A stretch of 64,000 nucleotides of DNA from Sabulicella rubraurantiaca (GCF_017355885.1 NZ_JAFEUU010000002.1:124001-188000), one strand, 5' to 3'; shown: positions 54,491-63,946, counted from the stretch's first letter. Numbers and translations are program-made. The notes: generated by a model not told the origin, from the letters alone.

Positions 54491-56911
54491 ATGGCCCGCA
54501 TGTCGCACACCACAGCGGACGCCGTCCCTCAAGCGGCTGGACGCCTTGCCTCGCCCGCCGTCCGGGCCGCCATTCGCCGCCGGCTGAACGAGCTGGGCGG
54601 CGTGGTGCTGGGGCTGGGCGGGCTGGTGCTGACCCTCGCCGTGGGGTCGCACAACCCGGCCGACCCATCCCTCTCCACAGCCACGGACCGTACGCCCTCC
54701 AACCTCGCGGGGCATCTGGGCGCGCAGGCTTCCGACGTGCTGGTCCAGGGCTTCGGCTGGGCGGCCTGGCTGCCGGCGCTAGTCCTGCTGGCCTGGGCGC
54801 TGCGGATGTTCTTTCAACGCGGCGTGACGCTGATGCCGCTGCGCCTCGCGGCCCTGGCCGGAGCGATGCCGCTGCTCGCCGCCGCGCTGGCCGTGCTGCC
54901 GGGGACGGAATCCGGCGCTGCCGGCCCGCTGGTCTCCGCCGCGCTGCTGTTCAACCTGGAGCATCTGCTGGGGCCGATCGGCCGGCTGGGGGCGCAGCTT
55001 GCGTTGGGTGGGCTGGCCTTCCTCACTCTCTATGTCGCCTTCGGCCTGTCGCTCGGCGAATGGGGCAAGGCTGCCCGCGTCACCGCCCATGCCAGCATGG
55101 GCGCGGCGCGCGTGGGCGCGCAGCGGCGCCACTGGGTGACGCGTCCGCTGGGCTGGATGGGGCGCACCCTGTGGCGCGCCATGCCCAAGCCGCGCTTCCG
55201 CGCCGAGCCGGCGGCCGACCTGTCCTCCGTCCTGCGCGCCGCCGACGAGGCCGCCGCCGCCCCCGTGCCCGAGGCGCCGCGGCTGCGCCCAGCCATCCCC
55301 GCGCCCGAGGCGCGCCCGGCCCCGCGCTCCACGCCCCGCGTCGCCGCCGGCGCCAAGCCCAAGCCCGCCCCGGCCCAGCCCGCGCTCGACCTCGCGGCGA
55401 GTGGCTGGCGCAACCCGCCTTTGGACGTGCTGGCCCCGCCGCCTGCCCGCGCCGCCTCCGGTCCTTCGGCCGACTCGCTTCAGGCCAATGCCCGGATGCT
55501 GGAGCAGGTGCTGAGCGACTACGGCGTCAACGGCCAGATCAGCGAGATCCGCCCCGGCCCCGTCGTCACCCTGTATGAGCTGGAGCCGGCGCCGGGCACC
55601 AAGTCCTCGCGCGTCATCGGCCTCGCCGACGACATCGCGCGCTCCATGTCCGTGGTCGCGGTGCGCATCGCCACCGTGCCGGGACGCAACGTCATCGGCA
55701 TCGAGCTGCCGAACATCAAGCGTGAGACGGTCTTCCTGCGCGAGATGCTGGCGAGCGACGACTACCAGCGCCACTCGGGCAAGCTGCCGCTGATCCTCGG
55801 CAAGGATATCGGTGGCGCGCCGATCATCGCCGACCTCGCGCGCATGCCGCATCTGCTGATCGCGGGCACCACCGGCTCGGGCAAGTCGGTCGGGATCAAC
55901 ACCATGATCCTGTCCCTGCTCTACCGCTTCAGCCCGGCCGAGTGCCGCTTCATCATGATCGACCCGAAGATGCTGGAATTGTCGGTCTATGACCGCATCC
56001 CGCACCTCCTGGCGCCCGTGGTGACGGAGCCGCCCAAGGCGATCGGCGCGCTGAAGTGGACGGTGCGCGAGATGGAGCGCCGCTACCGCGCGATGAGCCA
56101 GATCGGCGTGCGCAACATCGGCGGCTACAACGAGAAGGTCGCCGCCGCCCAGGCGCGCGGCGAGGTGCTGACGCGCCGCGTCCAGGTCGGCTTCGACCCG
56201 GAGACGAGCAAGCCCGTCTTCGAAGACCAGCCGTTGGCGCTGGAGAAGCTGCCGATGATCGTCGTCGTCATCGACGAGATGGCGGATCTGATGATCGTCG
56301 CGGGCAAGGAGATCGAGGCGGCGGTGCAGCGCCTCGCGCAGATGGCGCGCGCCGCGGGCATCCACGTCATCATGGCGACGCAGCGCCCCTCGGTGGACGT
56401 GATCACCGGCACGATCAAGGCGAATTTCCCGACCCGCATCTCCTTCCAGGTGACCAGCAAGATCGACAGCCGCACCATCCTGGGCGAGCAGGGCGCGGAG
56501 CAGCTGCTGGGCCAGGGCGACATGCTGTTCATGGCCGGCGGCGGCCGCGTGACGCGCGTCCACGGCCCCTTCGTCGCCGATGGCGAGGTGGAGAAGATCA
56601 CCGACTGGCTGCGCGAGCAGGCGGAGCCCGACTACATCGAGGAAGTGACGGAAGCCGCCGAGGAGGAGGAAGCCGCGCTCGCCATGTCCGGCATCGCCGG
56701 CGCCTCGGATTCCGAGAAGTCGCTCTTCGACCAGGCCGTGGCCGTGGTGACGCGCGAGGGCAAAGCGAGCACCAGCTTCATCCAGCGCCACCTCAACATC
56801 GGCTACAACCGCGCCGCCAAGCTGATCGAGCAGATGGAGAAGGAGGGTGTCGTCTCGCCCGCCAACCATGTCGGCAAGCGCGAGGTGCTGGCGCGCCGCA
56901 CGGAGGACTGA
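54491..56911 (+). CDS. ftsK: DNA translocase FtsK
   Basis: This 806-residue septal DNA pump resolves and moves the chromosome terminus at division. The N-terminal region has about four membrane helices (GGVVLGLGGLVLTLAVGSHN onward to about residue 190). A Pro/Ala-rich linker of roughly 120 residues follows, shorter than in E. coli. The motor domain has the Walker A loop AGTTGSGKSVGINTMILSLL, Walker B VVVIDEMADLMIVAGKEIEA, and HVIMATQRPSVDVITGTIKA. The C-terminal gamma domain (FDQAVAVVTREGKASTSFIQ and RHLNIGYNRAAKLIEQMEKE) recognises KOPS-type polar motifs. The start at 54491 is preceded by GAAGG. The 3' flank carries an insertion-sequence scar. Confidence 0.97.
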   Translation: MARMSHTTADAVPQAAGRLASPAVRAAIRRRLNELGGVVLGLGGLVLTLAVGSHNPADPSLSTATDRTPSNLAGHLGAQASDVLVQGFGWAAWLPALVLLAWALRMFFQRGVTLMPLRLAALAGAMPLLAAALAVLPGTESGAAGPLVSAALLFNLEHLLGPIGRLGAQLALGGLAFLTLYVAFGLSLGEWGKAARVTAHASMGAARVGAQRRHWVTRPLGWMGRTLWRAMPKPRFRAEPAADLSSVLRAADEAAAAPVPEAPRLRPAIPAPEARPAPRSTPRVAAGAKPKPAPAQPALDLAASGWRNPPLDVLAPPPARAASGPSADSLQANARMLEQVLSDYGVNGQISEIRPGPVVTLYELEPAPGTKSSRVIGLADDIARSMSVVAVRIATVPGRNVIGIELPNIKRETVFLREMLASDDYQRHSGKLPLILGKDIGGAPIIADLARMPHLLIAGTTGSGKSVGINTMILSLLYRFSPAECRFIMIDPKMLELSVYDRIPHLLAPVVTEPPKAIGALKWTVREMERRYRAMSQIGVRNIGGYNEKVAAAQARGEVLTRRVQVGFDPETSKPVFEDQPLALEKLPMIVVVIDEMADLMIVAGKEIEAAVQRLAQMARAAGIHVIMATQRPSVDVITGTIKANFPTRISFQVTSKIDSRTILGEQGAEQLLGQGDMLFMAGGGRVTRVHGPFVADGEVEKITDWLREQAEPDYIEEVTEAAEEEEAALAMSGIAGASDSEKSLFDQAVAVVTREGKASTSFIQRHLNIGYNRAAKLIEQMEKEGVVSPANHVGKREVLARRTED

Positions 56912-56920
56912 GGCGTCGCC

Positions 56921-57021
56921 TCAGTCCTGGGGCGCTTCCTGGACGAGCCGGGTGCGGAGTTCGGCCGGCACCCCCTCCGCCCAGCCCAGCAGAGCGTCCA
57001 GCGCCGGGCGCGGCGAAATTG
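56921..57021 (-). pseudogene. C-terminal remnant of an unknown gene cut by an insertion sequence
   Basis: On the minus strand a GC3-biased frame reads SPRPALDALLGWAEGVPAEL and RTRLVQEAPQD, then stops at 56921, just past the end of ftsK. Upstream of about residue 1 of this fragment the sequence changes to AT-richer DNA of different codon character. About 33 residues remain; the rest of the gene is not found on the other side, so an insertion followed by deletion probably removed it. The family is not recognisable from this fragment. Confidence 0.45.
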
Positions 57022-57211
57022 TGGGTCAAGACGGAGGGCCAGGGCAGTAAAGATCTGAGTTATGGCCGGCTGGTAGGGCCTGAAATCTGTCGAAGCTGAA
57101 GCGTCGCCACTTTCTACGAGAAGACCGCCCGCTCCTTCCGCAGTGTCCCCTACCGTGCCGCCGCACTTGATTGGCTCAGGCGTTAACGGGCTTTAGCCCG
57201 ACAGGTGAACC
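57022..57211 (+). mobile_element. Insertion-sequence remnant with IS5-like transposase C-terminus
   Basis: This 190-bp stretch has lower GC than its surroundings. Near its right end (57100-57186, plus strand) a frame reads VATFYEKTARSFRSVPYRAA and ALDWLRR before a TAA stop. This matches the usual C-terminus of IS5-family transposases (Y-EKTAR-F pattern). The rest of the transposase is absent and an in-frame TGA lies just upstream. GGGCTTTAGCCC follows the stop as a perfect palindrome. No complete terminal inverted repeat pair or target duplication could be identified. It lies between a truncated gene and benE. Confidence 0.6.
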
Positions 57212-58378
57212 CTATTTCCGCCGCAGCAGGGTGCCGGCGCCCAGCGCGGCGAAGCCGGCCACCAAGCCCCAGAAGGCGGAACCCAGCCCGAAGAGCGAAA
57301 GCCCGGAGCCGGTCGCAAGGAAGGTGAGGATCGCCGGGTCGCGATCCTCCTTCGCCGCCAGCATGGCCTCCATGGCTCCGGTCAGCGCCGGGACCAGCGC
57401 GAGGCCGGTGAGCACCGCGATCACCGCGGGCGGCAGCGCCAGGAAGAAGCGCACCAGAAGCGGTGAGAAGAGCGCGAGCAGGAGGTAGAGGCCCCCGTAG
57501 ATCACCCCCACCGTCCAGCGCTTCGCGGCGTCGGGATGCGCATCCCGATTGGTGCAGATCGCGGCGGTGATGGCGGCGAGGTTGACGGCATGCGCCCCGA
57601 AGGGCGCGGCCAGCAGCGACGCGATCCCGGTGCCGCGCAGCAGCGGCCCCGGGTTCGGCGCGTAGCCGGCGGCCCGCAGCACCACCAGCCCGGGCAGGTT
57701 CTGCGAGACCAGCGTCACCAGGAAGAGCGGCAGCCCCAGGCTGATGATGGTCCTGACCTCGAAGACGGGCGCGATGGGCAAAAGCGTGCCCAGCGTGGTG
57801 CCGGGCGGAAGTGGCCCCACGTCGCCGCGCAGCAGCGCCAGCATCACGCCCGCCGCCAGCACGAGCAGGAGCGCATGGAGCGGAACGCGGCGCCGCGCGG
57901 CAATGAACACGGCCACCAGCGCCGCCACCAGCAGCGGCTCCGTCGCGCCCAGACGGAACAGGTTCAGGCAGAAGGGCAGCAGCACGCCGGCCAGCATCGC
58001 CGCGGCAATGGAGGACGGGATGCGCTCCGCCCATCGCCCCAAGGCCGGCACGATGCCAAGCACGATCATCATCAGCGCTGCCGCGAGGAACACGCCGATC
58101 GCGACGGGCCAGGCCACGCCCTGCGTCGAAGCGGCCAGCAGCGCCGCCCCCGGCGTGGACCACGCCAGCACGACCGGAATCCGCCACCGGAGTGAGAGCG
58201 CCACCCCGGCGATTCCGATGGCGAGGCACAGCGCCGTGATCGCCGACCCGGTCTGCTCGACGGAAGCGCCCAGGGCCCGGACGGCCTGCACCACCAGCAC
58301 GACGGTCCCGCCGAATCCCACCAGGGCGGCGATCAGCGCCGAGGACCAGGCGGGCGCGGGTGGCAGGCTGCGGAACAT
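57212..58378 (-). CDS. BenE family benzoate/H+ symporter-like transporter
   Basis: This 388-residue inner-membrane protein with about twelve hydrophobic helices has the typical BenE length. Family segments include VLAWSTPGAALLAASTQGVA, AERIPSSIAAAMLAGVLLPF, and the SQNLPGLVVLRAAGYAPNPG then FGAHAVNLAAITAAICTNRD block conserved in BenE. It imports benzoate or related aromatic acids by proton symport; no aromatic degradation genes are nearby, and benzoate itself is not assured as substrate. Its Shine-Dalgarno (GGAGA on the minus strand) lies partly in a 9-bp hairpin directly before the start. It is downstream of tamA-tamB on the same strand, across 85 bp with two hairpins. Confidence 0.92.
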   Translation of the reverse strand: MFRSLPPAPAWSSALIAALVGFGGTVVLVVQAVRALGASVEQTGSAITALCLAIGIAGVALSLRWRIPVVLAWSTPGAALLAASTQGVAWPVAIGVFLAAALMMIVLGIVPALGRWAERIPSSIAAAMLAGVLLPFCLNLFRLGATEPLLVAALVAVFIAARRRVPLHALLLVLAAGVMLALLRGDVGPLPPGTTLGTLLPIAPVFEVRTIISLGLPLFLVTLVSQNLPGLVVLRAAGYAPNPGPLLRGTGIASLLAAPFGAHAVNLAAITAAICTNRDAHPDAAKRWTVGVIYGGLYLLLALFSPLLVRFFLALPPAVIAVLTGLALVPALTGAMEAMLAAKEDRDPAILTFLATGSGLSLFGLGSAFWGLVAGFAALGAGTLLRRK

Positions 58379-58380
58379 GC

Positions 58381-58408
58381 GGCGGGGCTCTCCAGGGACG
58401 GAGCCCCG
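58381..58408 (-). promoter_or_regulatory. Hairpin over the benE ribosome-binding site
   Basis: A perfect 9-bp stem (GCGGGGCTC / GAGCCCCGC) with a 10-base loop ends 2 bp before the benE start codon; the GGAGA ribosome-binding site lies half in the loop. A second, bulged GC hairpin (58430-58463) follows the tamB stop and probably terminates that operon. Confidence 0.4.
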
Positions 58409-58463
58409 CCCATGCGCCCCCTTCTAGGGAGGCAGGCGGGGGCGGGAAACTCCGCCCCCTGCC

Positions 58464-61400
58464 CTACCACTCGAACTGATAGGTCGCGCCCAGCCTTTCG
58501 CCGGCCGTGCCGGTGCTGCCCTCGATCTTCAATCGGTCCGTCACCTCCGCCTCGATGCCCACGCCGGTCTGGCCATCCGTGCCTTGGCGCAGCCCGAGAT
58601 ACACGCCAGGCAGCAGGTAGCGCCCGGCCTGCGCCCCGCCGCCCGGTCCACCCACGCCCAGCTGATCGAGGCCGAGGAAGCGGCGGATGCCGGCCAGCGC
58701 TCCTTCCGTGCCGCCGCCGGGCAATTCCACGCCGGTCATCTGGGCCAGCGCCTCGCTGATGCGGATGATCTCGAAGGGGGAAAGGCGGTTGGTGCCGCGG
58801 TCGAAGAGCAGCCGCGCCAGGATCTCGTCCTGCGGCAGGGGCGGCTGGGATTCCAGCACCACCTGCGGCTCGTTTGCGGGGCCAGTGAAGCCGACGCCCA
58901 CTGTGTAGTTCGCCGTCCGCACCGTCGCCAGCACGTCCAGCGTTGGCAGGATGCTGCCCTGGTTGAAGCGCAGGATGGCGCGCGACACCGTCAGGGTGCG
59001 CCCCACCACGGCAAAGGTGCCGCGCCGCCCGCGCAGCTCTCCCCGGATCTCGGGATTGGCCAGGGTGCCGAGCAGCTGCAGCCGCCCGACCAGTTCCGTC
59101 TCCAGCCCGCGCCCGCGCAGGAAGAGGCGCTCCGGCGCCTCGATGGTGACGTTGAGCGCAAGGCTGAAGGCCGGCTCGGGCCGCTGCTGGGCGGCCGTGC
59201 GTCGCACCGGCGGCGGGCGCTGCGCGACGCGCCCCGGCGGCGTGCGTCCCGTCTCGCGGAAGGGGACCAGCACGGTGACGGCACGCGGCAGCCGGTCGGG
59301 CACGCGCAGCTCGCCGCCCGTGATGAGGAGCCGCCCGCCCAGCTGGGCGCCCCCGCGCACGGCGCCGGTCAGGGTCAGGTCGGCGTCGAAGTTCACCCGC
59401 CCGTAATCGGGCGAGGCGAAGGCGGCGCCGCGCGCGGTGAGGCGGAGATCCACCGGAATCGTCGGCTCCAGCGGCGCCACGCTGCCGGCCAGCGACACGG
59501 TGCCGCCCCCCGGCGTGCGCCCCGCGACGTTCTGGAACACCAGCCGGTCATCCTGGAACACGGCGCGACCCCGCAAGTCGGTGACCCGCATCCCGGTATC
59601 CGGGTTGGCGTAGGACAGGCCCAGGAAATCCACCCCGCCCGACAGGCTCGGCGAGGCGAGCGGCCCTTCCGCTTGCGCCCGCAGCGCGACGCGCCCGCGT
59701 AACCGGTCCGCCCCGCCCGCCAGGAAGGGCTGGGTCAGAACGCCCACATCCGCCTCGCCGGTCACGGTGGCGCTGATGCGCTGTGGGTCCGGCAGGGAGA
59801 AACGCGCCTCCAGCCGAGTGGCCGTCCCGGCGGCAAGAGTGGCGCGGCCCTCCACGGCGGTGCCGCGCAGCCGCGCATCGGCGGTCAGCGTGGCGGGCGG
59901 CAGGGAGCGCAGCTCCGGCGTGTTCACCCCCAGCCCAGTGCCGCGCAGCGTCAGCTCGGCGGCCGGCACGGCGACGGTGCCGGAGACGCTCATCTCACCG
60001 GCCAGCGTGCCGCGCAGCGGCGTGTCCGGCAGAGCGGCGCGGGCGAGGCCAAGCGGCAGCCCGGTGAAGCGCAGCTGACCGGACAGGTTCTGCTCCGGTC
60101 CGCGGACGGCAAGGTTGCCGGTCAGCCGCCCGCCCTGGCCGGTGGCAAGAGCGATGTTCTCCAGCACCGCATCCTGCCCGTCGTAGCGAAGCCGTAGCGG
60201 CGAGACGAGGTTCAGGCTCTCCCCCACCGCCGCCAGGGTGAAGCGGCGCACCTCCGCCTCCAGCGGCAGGGCGAGGCGGGTGGTGCCGGCCAGGGTGATG
60301 CGGGCGGCGGGGCCGCGCGCCTCGAAGCTCACCTCGGCCCGGTCGGCGCGGCCATCCAGGGCGAGGCGCGCATTGCCGCTCTGCCCGGCCAGGGAGAGGG
60401 TCGGCGCTTCCAGCACGAGGCGCCACGTCCCGGCGCTATCCCCTTCGGCGGAGGCATTGACGCGCCCGCCCAGCTGTTGCCCCGCCAGCGCGGAAAAGGG
60501 CCGGAGATCCGCGACGGTGAGCCGCGCATTCCCCACGCCGCGTGGCGCCGCGGGGTCCAGCAGACCGGAGGCTTCCAGCACGGCAGGGCCGAACTCCACC
60601 CGCCCGCGCTCCAGCCGCACCGCGCCGTTCTCCGGCCGCGCGGCGATGTCGAGGCGCAGGGGCAGGTCCAGCACCACCCCACCGCCCCGCACCGTGCCGG
60701 TGGGGGCAGAGAGCGCGTTGGCGATCTCGGCGGAGATGGCGAGGTCCCGCGCCGTGACTCCGGTGACGGCGAGGCGTGGCGCCTCCAGGTTCAGGCTCAC
60801 CGCCGGATCGGTGCGCGGGCCGCGCGCGGTGAAGCGCAACAGCGCCTCCCCTTCCACCCCGCCGGGGATGGCGGAAACGCGGGCCTCACCGCGCGCATCC
60901 AGCGTCTCGCCAAGGTCGCCTTCGACCAGCGCGGTCAGGGCGGCGCCCGCCACCTCCAGCCGCGTCCCGGCGAGGTCGGGGGTGACGCGGAAGGCCAGGC
61001 GCGGCGTGGGGCCGAGCAGCGTGTCCGCCGCCTCCACCCCGGTCGCGAGCCCCTGCGGCACGGCCGTCCCTTCCACCAGCGGGCGGGAGGTCGGGCCGGA
61101 GACGCGCGCATCGGCGGCCAGGGCGGTGAAGGCGATCCCTTGCGGCACGAGGCCGGCGAAGCGGTCCGACCCCGCCAGGGCCAGCGATACGGCAAGGTCG
61201 AGTTCCGGCAGGGCGCGCCCCTCGACCCGCACGGTGCCGAAGGCGGCCTCCACGGTGGAGGGGAAGAGCGTCAGCGTGCCTGCATCCTCATGGCGCAGCC
61301 GCACGGCGATGCGCGACCCGGCCACCAGGGGCCGCAAATTCTCCGGCAGGAAGGCGGCGCCCTCTACCGGCCCGGTCGCCTCCAGCTCCGTCGCCGCCGC

Positions 61401-62102
61401 TTCCCGCCGCACCGTGCCGGTGAGCGAGGCGGAGGTGGCGTCGTAGCGCGCCTCCAGCGTGAAGGCGGCGCCCTCTACCGGCCCGTCCAGAGTAAGCCGG
61501 GCGGAAACCGGCGCCCCGGCCAGGCGGCCCTGCGGGTCATCCGCCTCGATGCGCGCGACGAGCTGGGTGCCGTCGAAGCGCGCCTCGACATTGGCCCGCG
61601 CCTCGCCTTCCAACTCGTGGGCCTGGATCGCCGCATCCAGTCCGGCATCGTCCAGCTTGGCGCGGCCGGTCAGTGCCAGCGAAGCCTCGGGCAGGACAAT
61701 GCGCGGCAAGGCGATCTCCTGGATCTCGACCGCCACGGGAAGCTGCGGCAGGGCGAAGCCGCCGGAGGACGGGGTTTGTTGCGTGTCCGGCCCGCTCACC
61801 GGCCAGCGCTCGACGCGGATCTCGGCCGCGGTGAGGCGGGTGGCAGTGACGCGACCGCGGAACAGGGCCCGGCCGGACAGGTGCAGCTCCGGACGCTCCA
61901 CCACCAGCCACACGCCCTGCGAGTCGGCATAAGTGATGCGGTCGGCGGAGATGTGCCGGATGCCGGGGCTCAACCCCTCGATGGTCAGCCCTGGCAGGGC
62001 CAGCCCGGCGAGCCAGGTCGGCAGGCCGGTGCGCAACGGCGCCCAGGCCGCCAGCAGCAGGATCATGGGCAAGGCGAGGAGAAGGACGAGGCGCGGACGC
62101 AT
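58464..62102 (-). CDS. tamB: Translocation and assembly module inner-membrane component TamB
   Basis: This 1212-residue protein is anchored by an N-terminal signal-anchor (LVLLLALPMILLLAAWAPLR). Almost all of the rest is repeating beta structure of the AsmA/TamB/VPS13-like hydrophobic groove that bridges inner and outer membranes and is implicated in lipid transport and outer-membrane protein assembly. The conserved C-terminal TamB (DUF490) domain contains GELRGRRGTFAVVGRTLTVS, RAILRFNQGSILPTLDVLAT, LESQPPLPQDEILARLLFDR and ends in ERLGATYQFEW. ATG 62102 shares a base with the tamA stop (TGATG), so the pair is translationally coupled. Length is typical for alphaproteobacteria. A longer upstream frame lies inside tamA and is not coding. 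Confidence 0.96.
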   Translation of the reverse strand: MRPRLVLLLALPMILLLAAWAPLRTGLPTWLAGLALPGLTIEGLSPGIRHISADRITYADSQGVWLVVERPELHLSGRALFRGRVTATRLTAAEIRVERWPVSGPDTQQTPSSGGFALPQLPVAVEIQEIALPRIVLPEASLALTGRAKLDDAGLDAAIQAHELEGEARANVEARFDGTQLVARIEADDPQGRLAGAPVSARLTLDGPVEGAAFTLEARYDATSASLTGTVRREAAATELEATGPVEGAAFLPENLRPLVAGSRIAVRLRHEDAGTLTLFPSTVEAAFGTVRVEGRALPELDLAVSLALAGSDRFAGLVPQGIAFTALAADARVSGPTSRPLVEGTAVPQGLATGVEAADTLLGPTPRLAFRVTPDLAGTRLEVAGAALTALVEGDLGETLDARGEARVSAIPGGVEGEALLRFTARGPRTDPAVSLNLEAPRLAVTGVTARDLAISAEIANALSAPTGTVRGGGVVLDLPLRLDIAARPENGAVRLERGRVEFGPAVLEASGLLDPAAPRGVGNARLTVADLRPFSALAGQQLGGRVNASAEGDSAGTWRLVLEAPTLSLAGQSGNARLALDGRADRAEVSFEARGPAARITLAGTTRLALPLEAEVRRFTLAAVGESLNLVSPLRLRYDGQDAVLENIALATGQGGRLTGNLAVRGPEQNLSGQLRFTGLPLGLARAALPDTPLRGTLAGEMSVSGTVAVPAAELTLRGTGLGVNTPELRSLPPATLTADARLRGTAVEGRATLAAGTATRLEARFSLPDPQRISATVTGEADVGVLTQPFLAGGADRLRGRVALRAQAEGPLASPSLSGGVDFLGLSYANPDTGMRVTDLRGRAVFQDDRLVFQNVAGRTPGGGTVSLAGSVAPLEPTIPVDLRLTARGAAFASPDYGRVNFDADLTLTGAVRGGAQLGGRLLITGGELRVPDRLPRAVTVLVPFRETGRTPPGRVAQRPPPVRRTAAQQRPEPAFSLALNVTIEAPERLFLRGRGLETELVGRLQLLGTLANPEIRGELRGRRGTFAVVGRTLTVSRAILRFNQGSILPTLDVLATVRTANYTVGVGFTGPANEPQVVLESQPPLPQDEILARLLFDRGTNRLSPFEIIRISEALAQMTGVELPGGGTEGALAGIRRFLGLDQLGVGGPGGGAQAGRYLLPGVYLGLRQGTDGQTGVGIEAEVTDRLKIEGSTGTAGERLGATYQFEW

Positions 62103-63946
62103 CAGAAGGCGTGCCCGATGCCGATATAGAGCCCGTAGCCCTGCGATCCTTCCTGCTTGACCAGTGGAATGGCGACATCGGCGCGGATGGGGCCGAGGGC
62201 CGTATAGTAGCGCACGCCCACGCCGGTCCCGAGGCGCCAGGCCGCGTCGGCGCCCGAGCCGCCGCCCACGCGCCCGCCATCCACGAAAATCACGCCGCCC
62301 CAGTTGGTGCCGAAGCGCTGGCGCCATTCCACCGAGGCCTCGATGAGCGAGGTTCCGCCGATGCGCTGCCGCGTGCCCGGGATGCGCGGGCTGATGCTCT
62401 GGTAGTCGTAGCCGCGCACGGAGCCGCCGCCGCCGGCGAAGAAGCGCTGGGAGATGGGCACGCCCAGCGCATCGGTGCCGAGCAGTTGCCCGTAAGACCC
62501 GCGCAGCGCGAGGATGGAGCGCCCCTGCCCATCTATGTCGAAATAGGTGGAGGCGGTGGCGCGCAGCCGCACATAGGGGTTGGCGTCGCGCACCGAATAG
62601 GAGGGGATCACCGTCGCCTCCGCGCGGATACCGCGGCGCGGGTCCAGCAGGCTGTCCGTGCCGTCCCAGCGCGCGCCCACCTGCCAGCCCACTACCTGAT
62701 TCGGCGTCAGCGTCCCGCGTGACGGGCCGCTCTGGCCGATCTCGAAAACCGGGCCGGTGTTGATCGTCAGCCGGTCGCTGATGCGCCGCTCCGCGAGGAA
62801 GGAGCCGACCAGCGCGTCGCGGTCGTAGGATTCCAGCCGCTCGCGCAGCAGGAAGAGCGAGGCGACCAGCGCGTAGTCGGTGTTGAACAGGAAGGGGTCA
62901 CGGAAGGTAAAGCCCAGCCTCCCACCGGTGCGCGAGGCATCGGAGGCGCCGAGCCGCGTCGCCGCGCCTTCCAGCCGCAACCGCTCCGCATTGCCGAACA
63001 GGTTGCGGTGCTCGAAGAAGGCCCCCAGTTCGATGCCGAAGCGCGTCTCATAGGCGGCGTTGAGGCCGATGGCGCGGCGTGCCCGCTCCGACACCGTGAC
63101 CGAGACGGGCAGTCGCCCATCCGGCGCCAGCGCATCGCCGGTCTCCACTCGCACGGAATCGAAGACGCCCAGCGCGGTGAGGTCGGCGCGGGCGCGGCCG
63201 ACCCGCGCCGGGTCGAAGGGATAATTCGCGAGGCGGCGATCGGTGTAGCGACGCAGGAAGCGCTCATTCACCCGCTGCGTCCCCGACACGTCCGAATTGG
63301 CGAAGCGAGCGAAGGGGCCGGGGGCGAGGGTGAAGGCGATCTCCATGGATTGGCGGTCGTGGTTCACCACCACGTCGCGCTCCTCCACCTTCGCGAAGGG
63401 GTGGCCGGCGGCCAGCAGGCGCTCCACCAGGGCGGATTGCGCCTCCACCACATTGGCGCCGCGCGCTGGCTCGCCCACCAGATCCTGGAGTGGGGCGGCC
63501 GCGCGCGCGGCGCCCGCCACCGCCGCCCGGGGGGGGGGGGGGGGGGGGGGGATGGAGTAACGTGGGCCGGGCGTGGCGCGGATCGTGACCGGGATGGGCC
63601 CGCCACCGGCGGGCGGGCGGAACTCCACGGCGGTGGGGTCCTGCCCGGCCACCTGGATGCGGAAGGTGCCGGCGAAGAAGCCCTCGCTGTCCAGGGCGGC
63701 ACGCACGCGCTCCGCATCGCCGCGCGCACGGGCCAGGAGGCCCGGCACGTCGGTCGGCGCGCGTTCCTGCAGGGCGACGAGGCGGGAGGCGGCGGCGATG
63801 GCGGCGTCGAGCGCGCCATTTCCCGTCGGCTCCACGGTCACGGTGTAGGGGCGCGTCTCGGGATCCGGCCCCGGCGGCGCGTCCTGGGCGGAACCAGCCC
63901 AGGGAAGCAGCAGTGAAAGAAGGGCGAGACGCAACCAGACACGCAA
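62102..63946 (-). CDS. tamA: Outer-membrane assembly factor TamA (Omp85/BamA family)
   Basis: This Omp85-family outer-membrane protein of about 614 residues has a signal peptide (RVWLRLALLSLLLPWAGSAQ), three POTRA domains (about residues 40-260), and a 16-strand barrel with the family motif VRGYDYQSISPRIPGTRQRI and a terminal aromatic residue (GLYIGIGHAF). The start is uncertain: TTG 63946 has GGGAGG nine bases upstream, whereas GTG 63985 adds 13 polar residues and lacks a ribosome-binding site. A run of 23 G bases (23 C in the coding strand) produces seven consecutive prolines after GPRYSI, in the linker region of the first POTRA; either a sequencing artefact or a slippage-prone tract. It works with TamB, encoded directly downstream. 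Confidence 0.95.
   Translation of the reverse strand: MRVWLRLALLSLLLPWAGSAQDAPPGPDPETRPYTVTVEPTGNGALDAAIAAASRLVALQERAPTDVPGLLARARGDAERVRAALDSEGFFAGTFRIQVAGQDPTAVEFRPPAGGGPIPVTIRATPGPRYSIPPPPPPPRAAVAGAARAAAPLQDLVGEPARGANVVEAQSALVERLLAAGHPFAKVEERDVVVNHDRQSMEIAFTLAPGPFARFANSDVSGTQRVNERFLRRYTDRRLANYPFDPARVGRARADLTALGVFDSVRVETGDALAPDGRLPVSVTVSERARRAIGLNAAYETRFGIELGAFFEHRNLFGNAERLRLEGAATRLGASDASRTGGRLGFTFRDPFLFNTDYALVASLFLLRERLESYDRDALVGSFLAERRISDRLTINTGPVFEIGQSGPSRGTLTPNQVVGWQVGARWDGTDSLLDPRRGIRAEATVIPSYSVRDANPYVRLRATASTYFDIDGQGRSILALRGSYGQLLGTDALGVPISQRFFAGGGGSVRGYDYQSISPRIPGTRQRIGGTSLIEASVEWRQRFGTNWGGVIFVDGGRVGGGSGADAAWRLGTGVGVRYYTALGPIRADVAIPLVKQEGSQGYGLYIGIGHAF
63529..63551 (+). repeat. Homopolymer of 23 G inside tamA
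   Basis: Twenty-three consecutive G bases occur in the coding region of tamA (as C on the coding strand). The length keeps the frame, encoding Pro repeats. Such a run is highly prone to slippage in vivo and to two-colour-chemistry poly-G artefacts in sequencing. Confidence 0.95.

Noticed and set aside
54445-55578. 377-codon plus-strand frame overlapping the start of ftsK
   Set aside because: It is out of frame with ftsK, lacks motifs, and the ftsK frame has membrane helices and a motor domain beginning at 54491.
58584-62129. Several long plus-strand frames across the tamB region
   Set aside because: They are complementary to tamB, are rich in Arg, Gly, Pro and Ala, and have no recognisable domain; the minus-strand TamB signatures explain the sequence.
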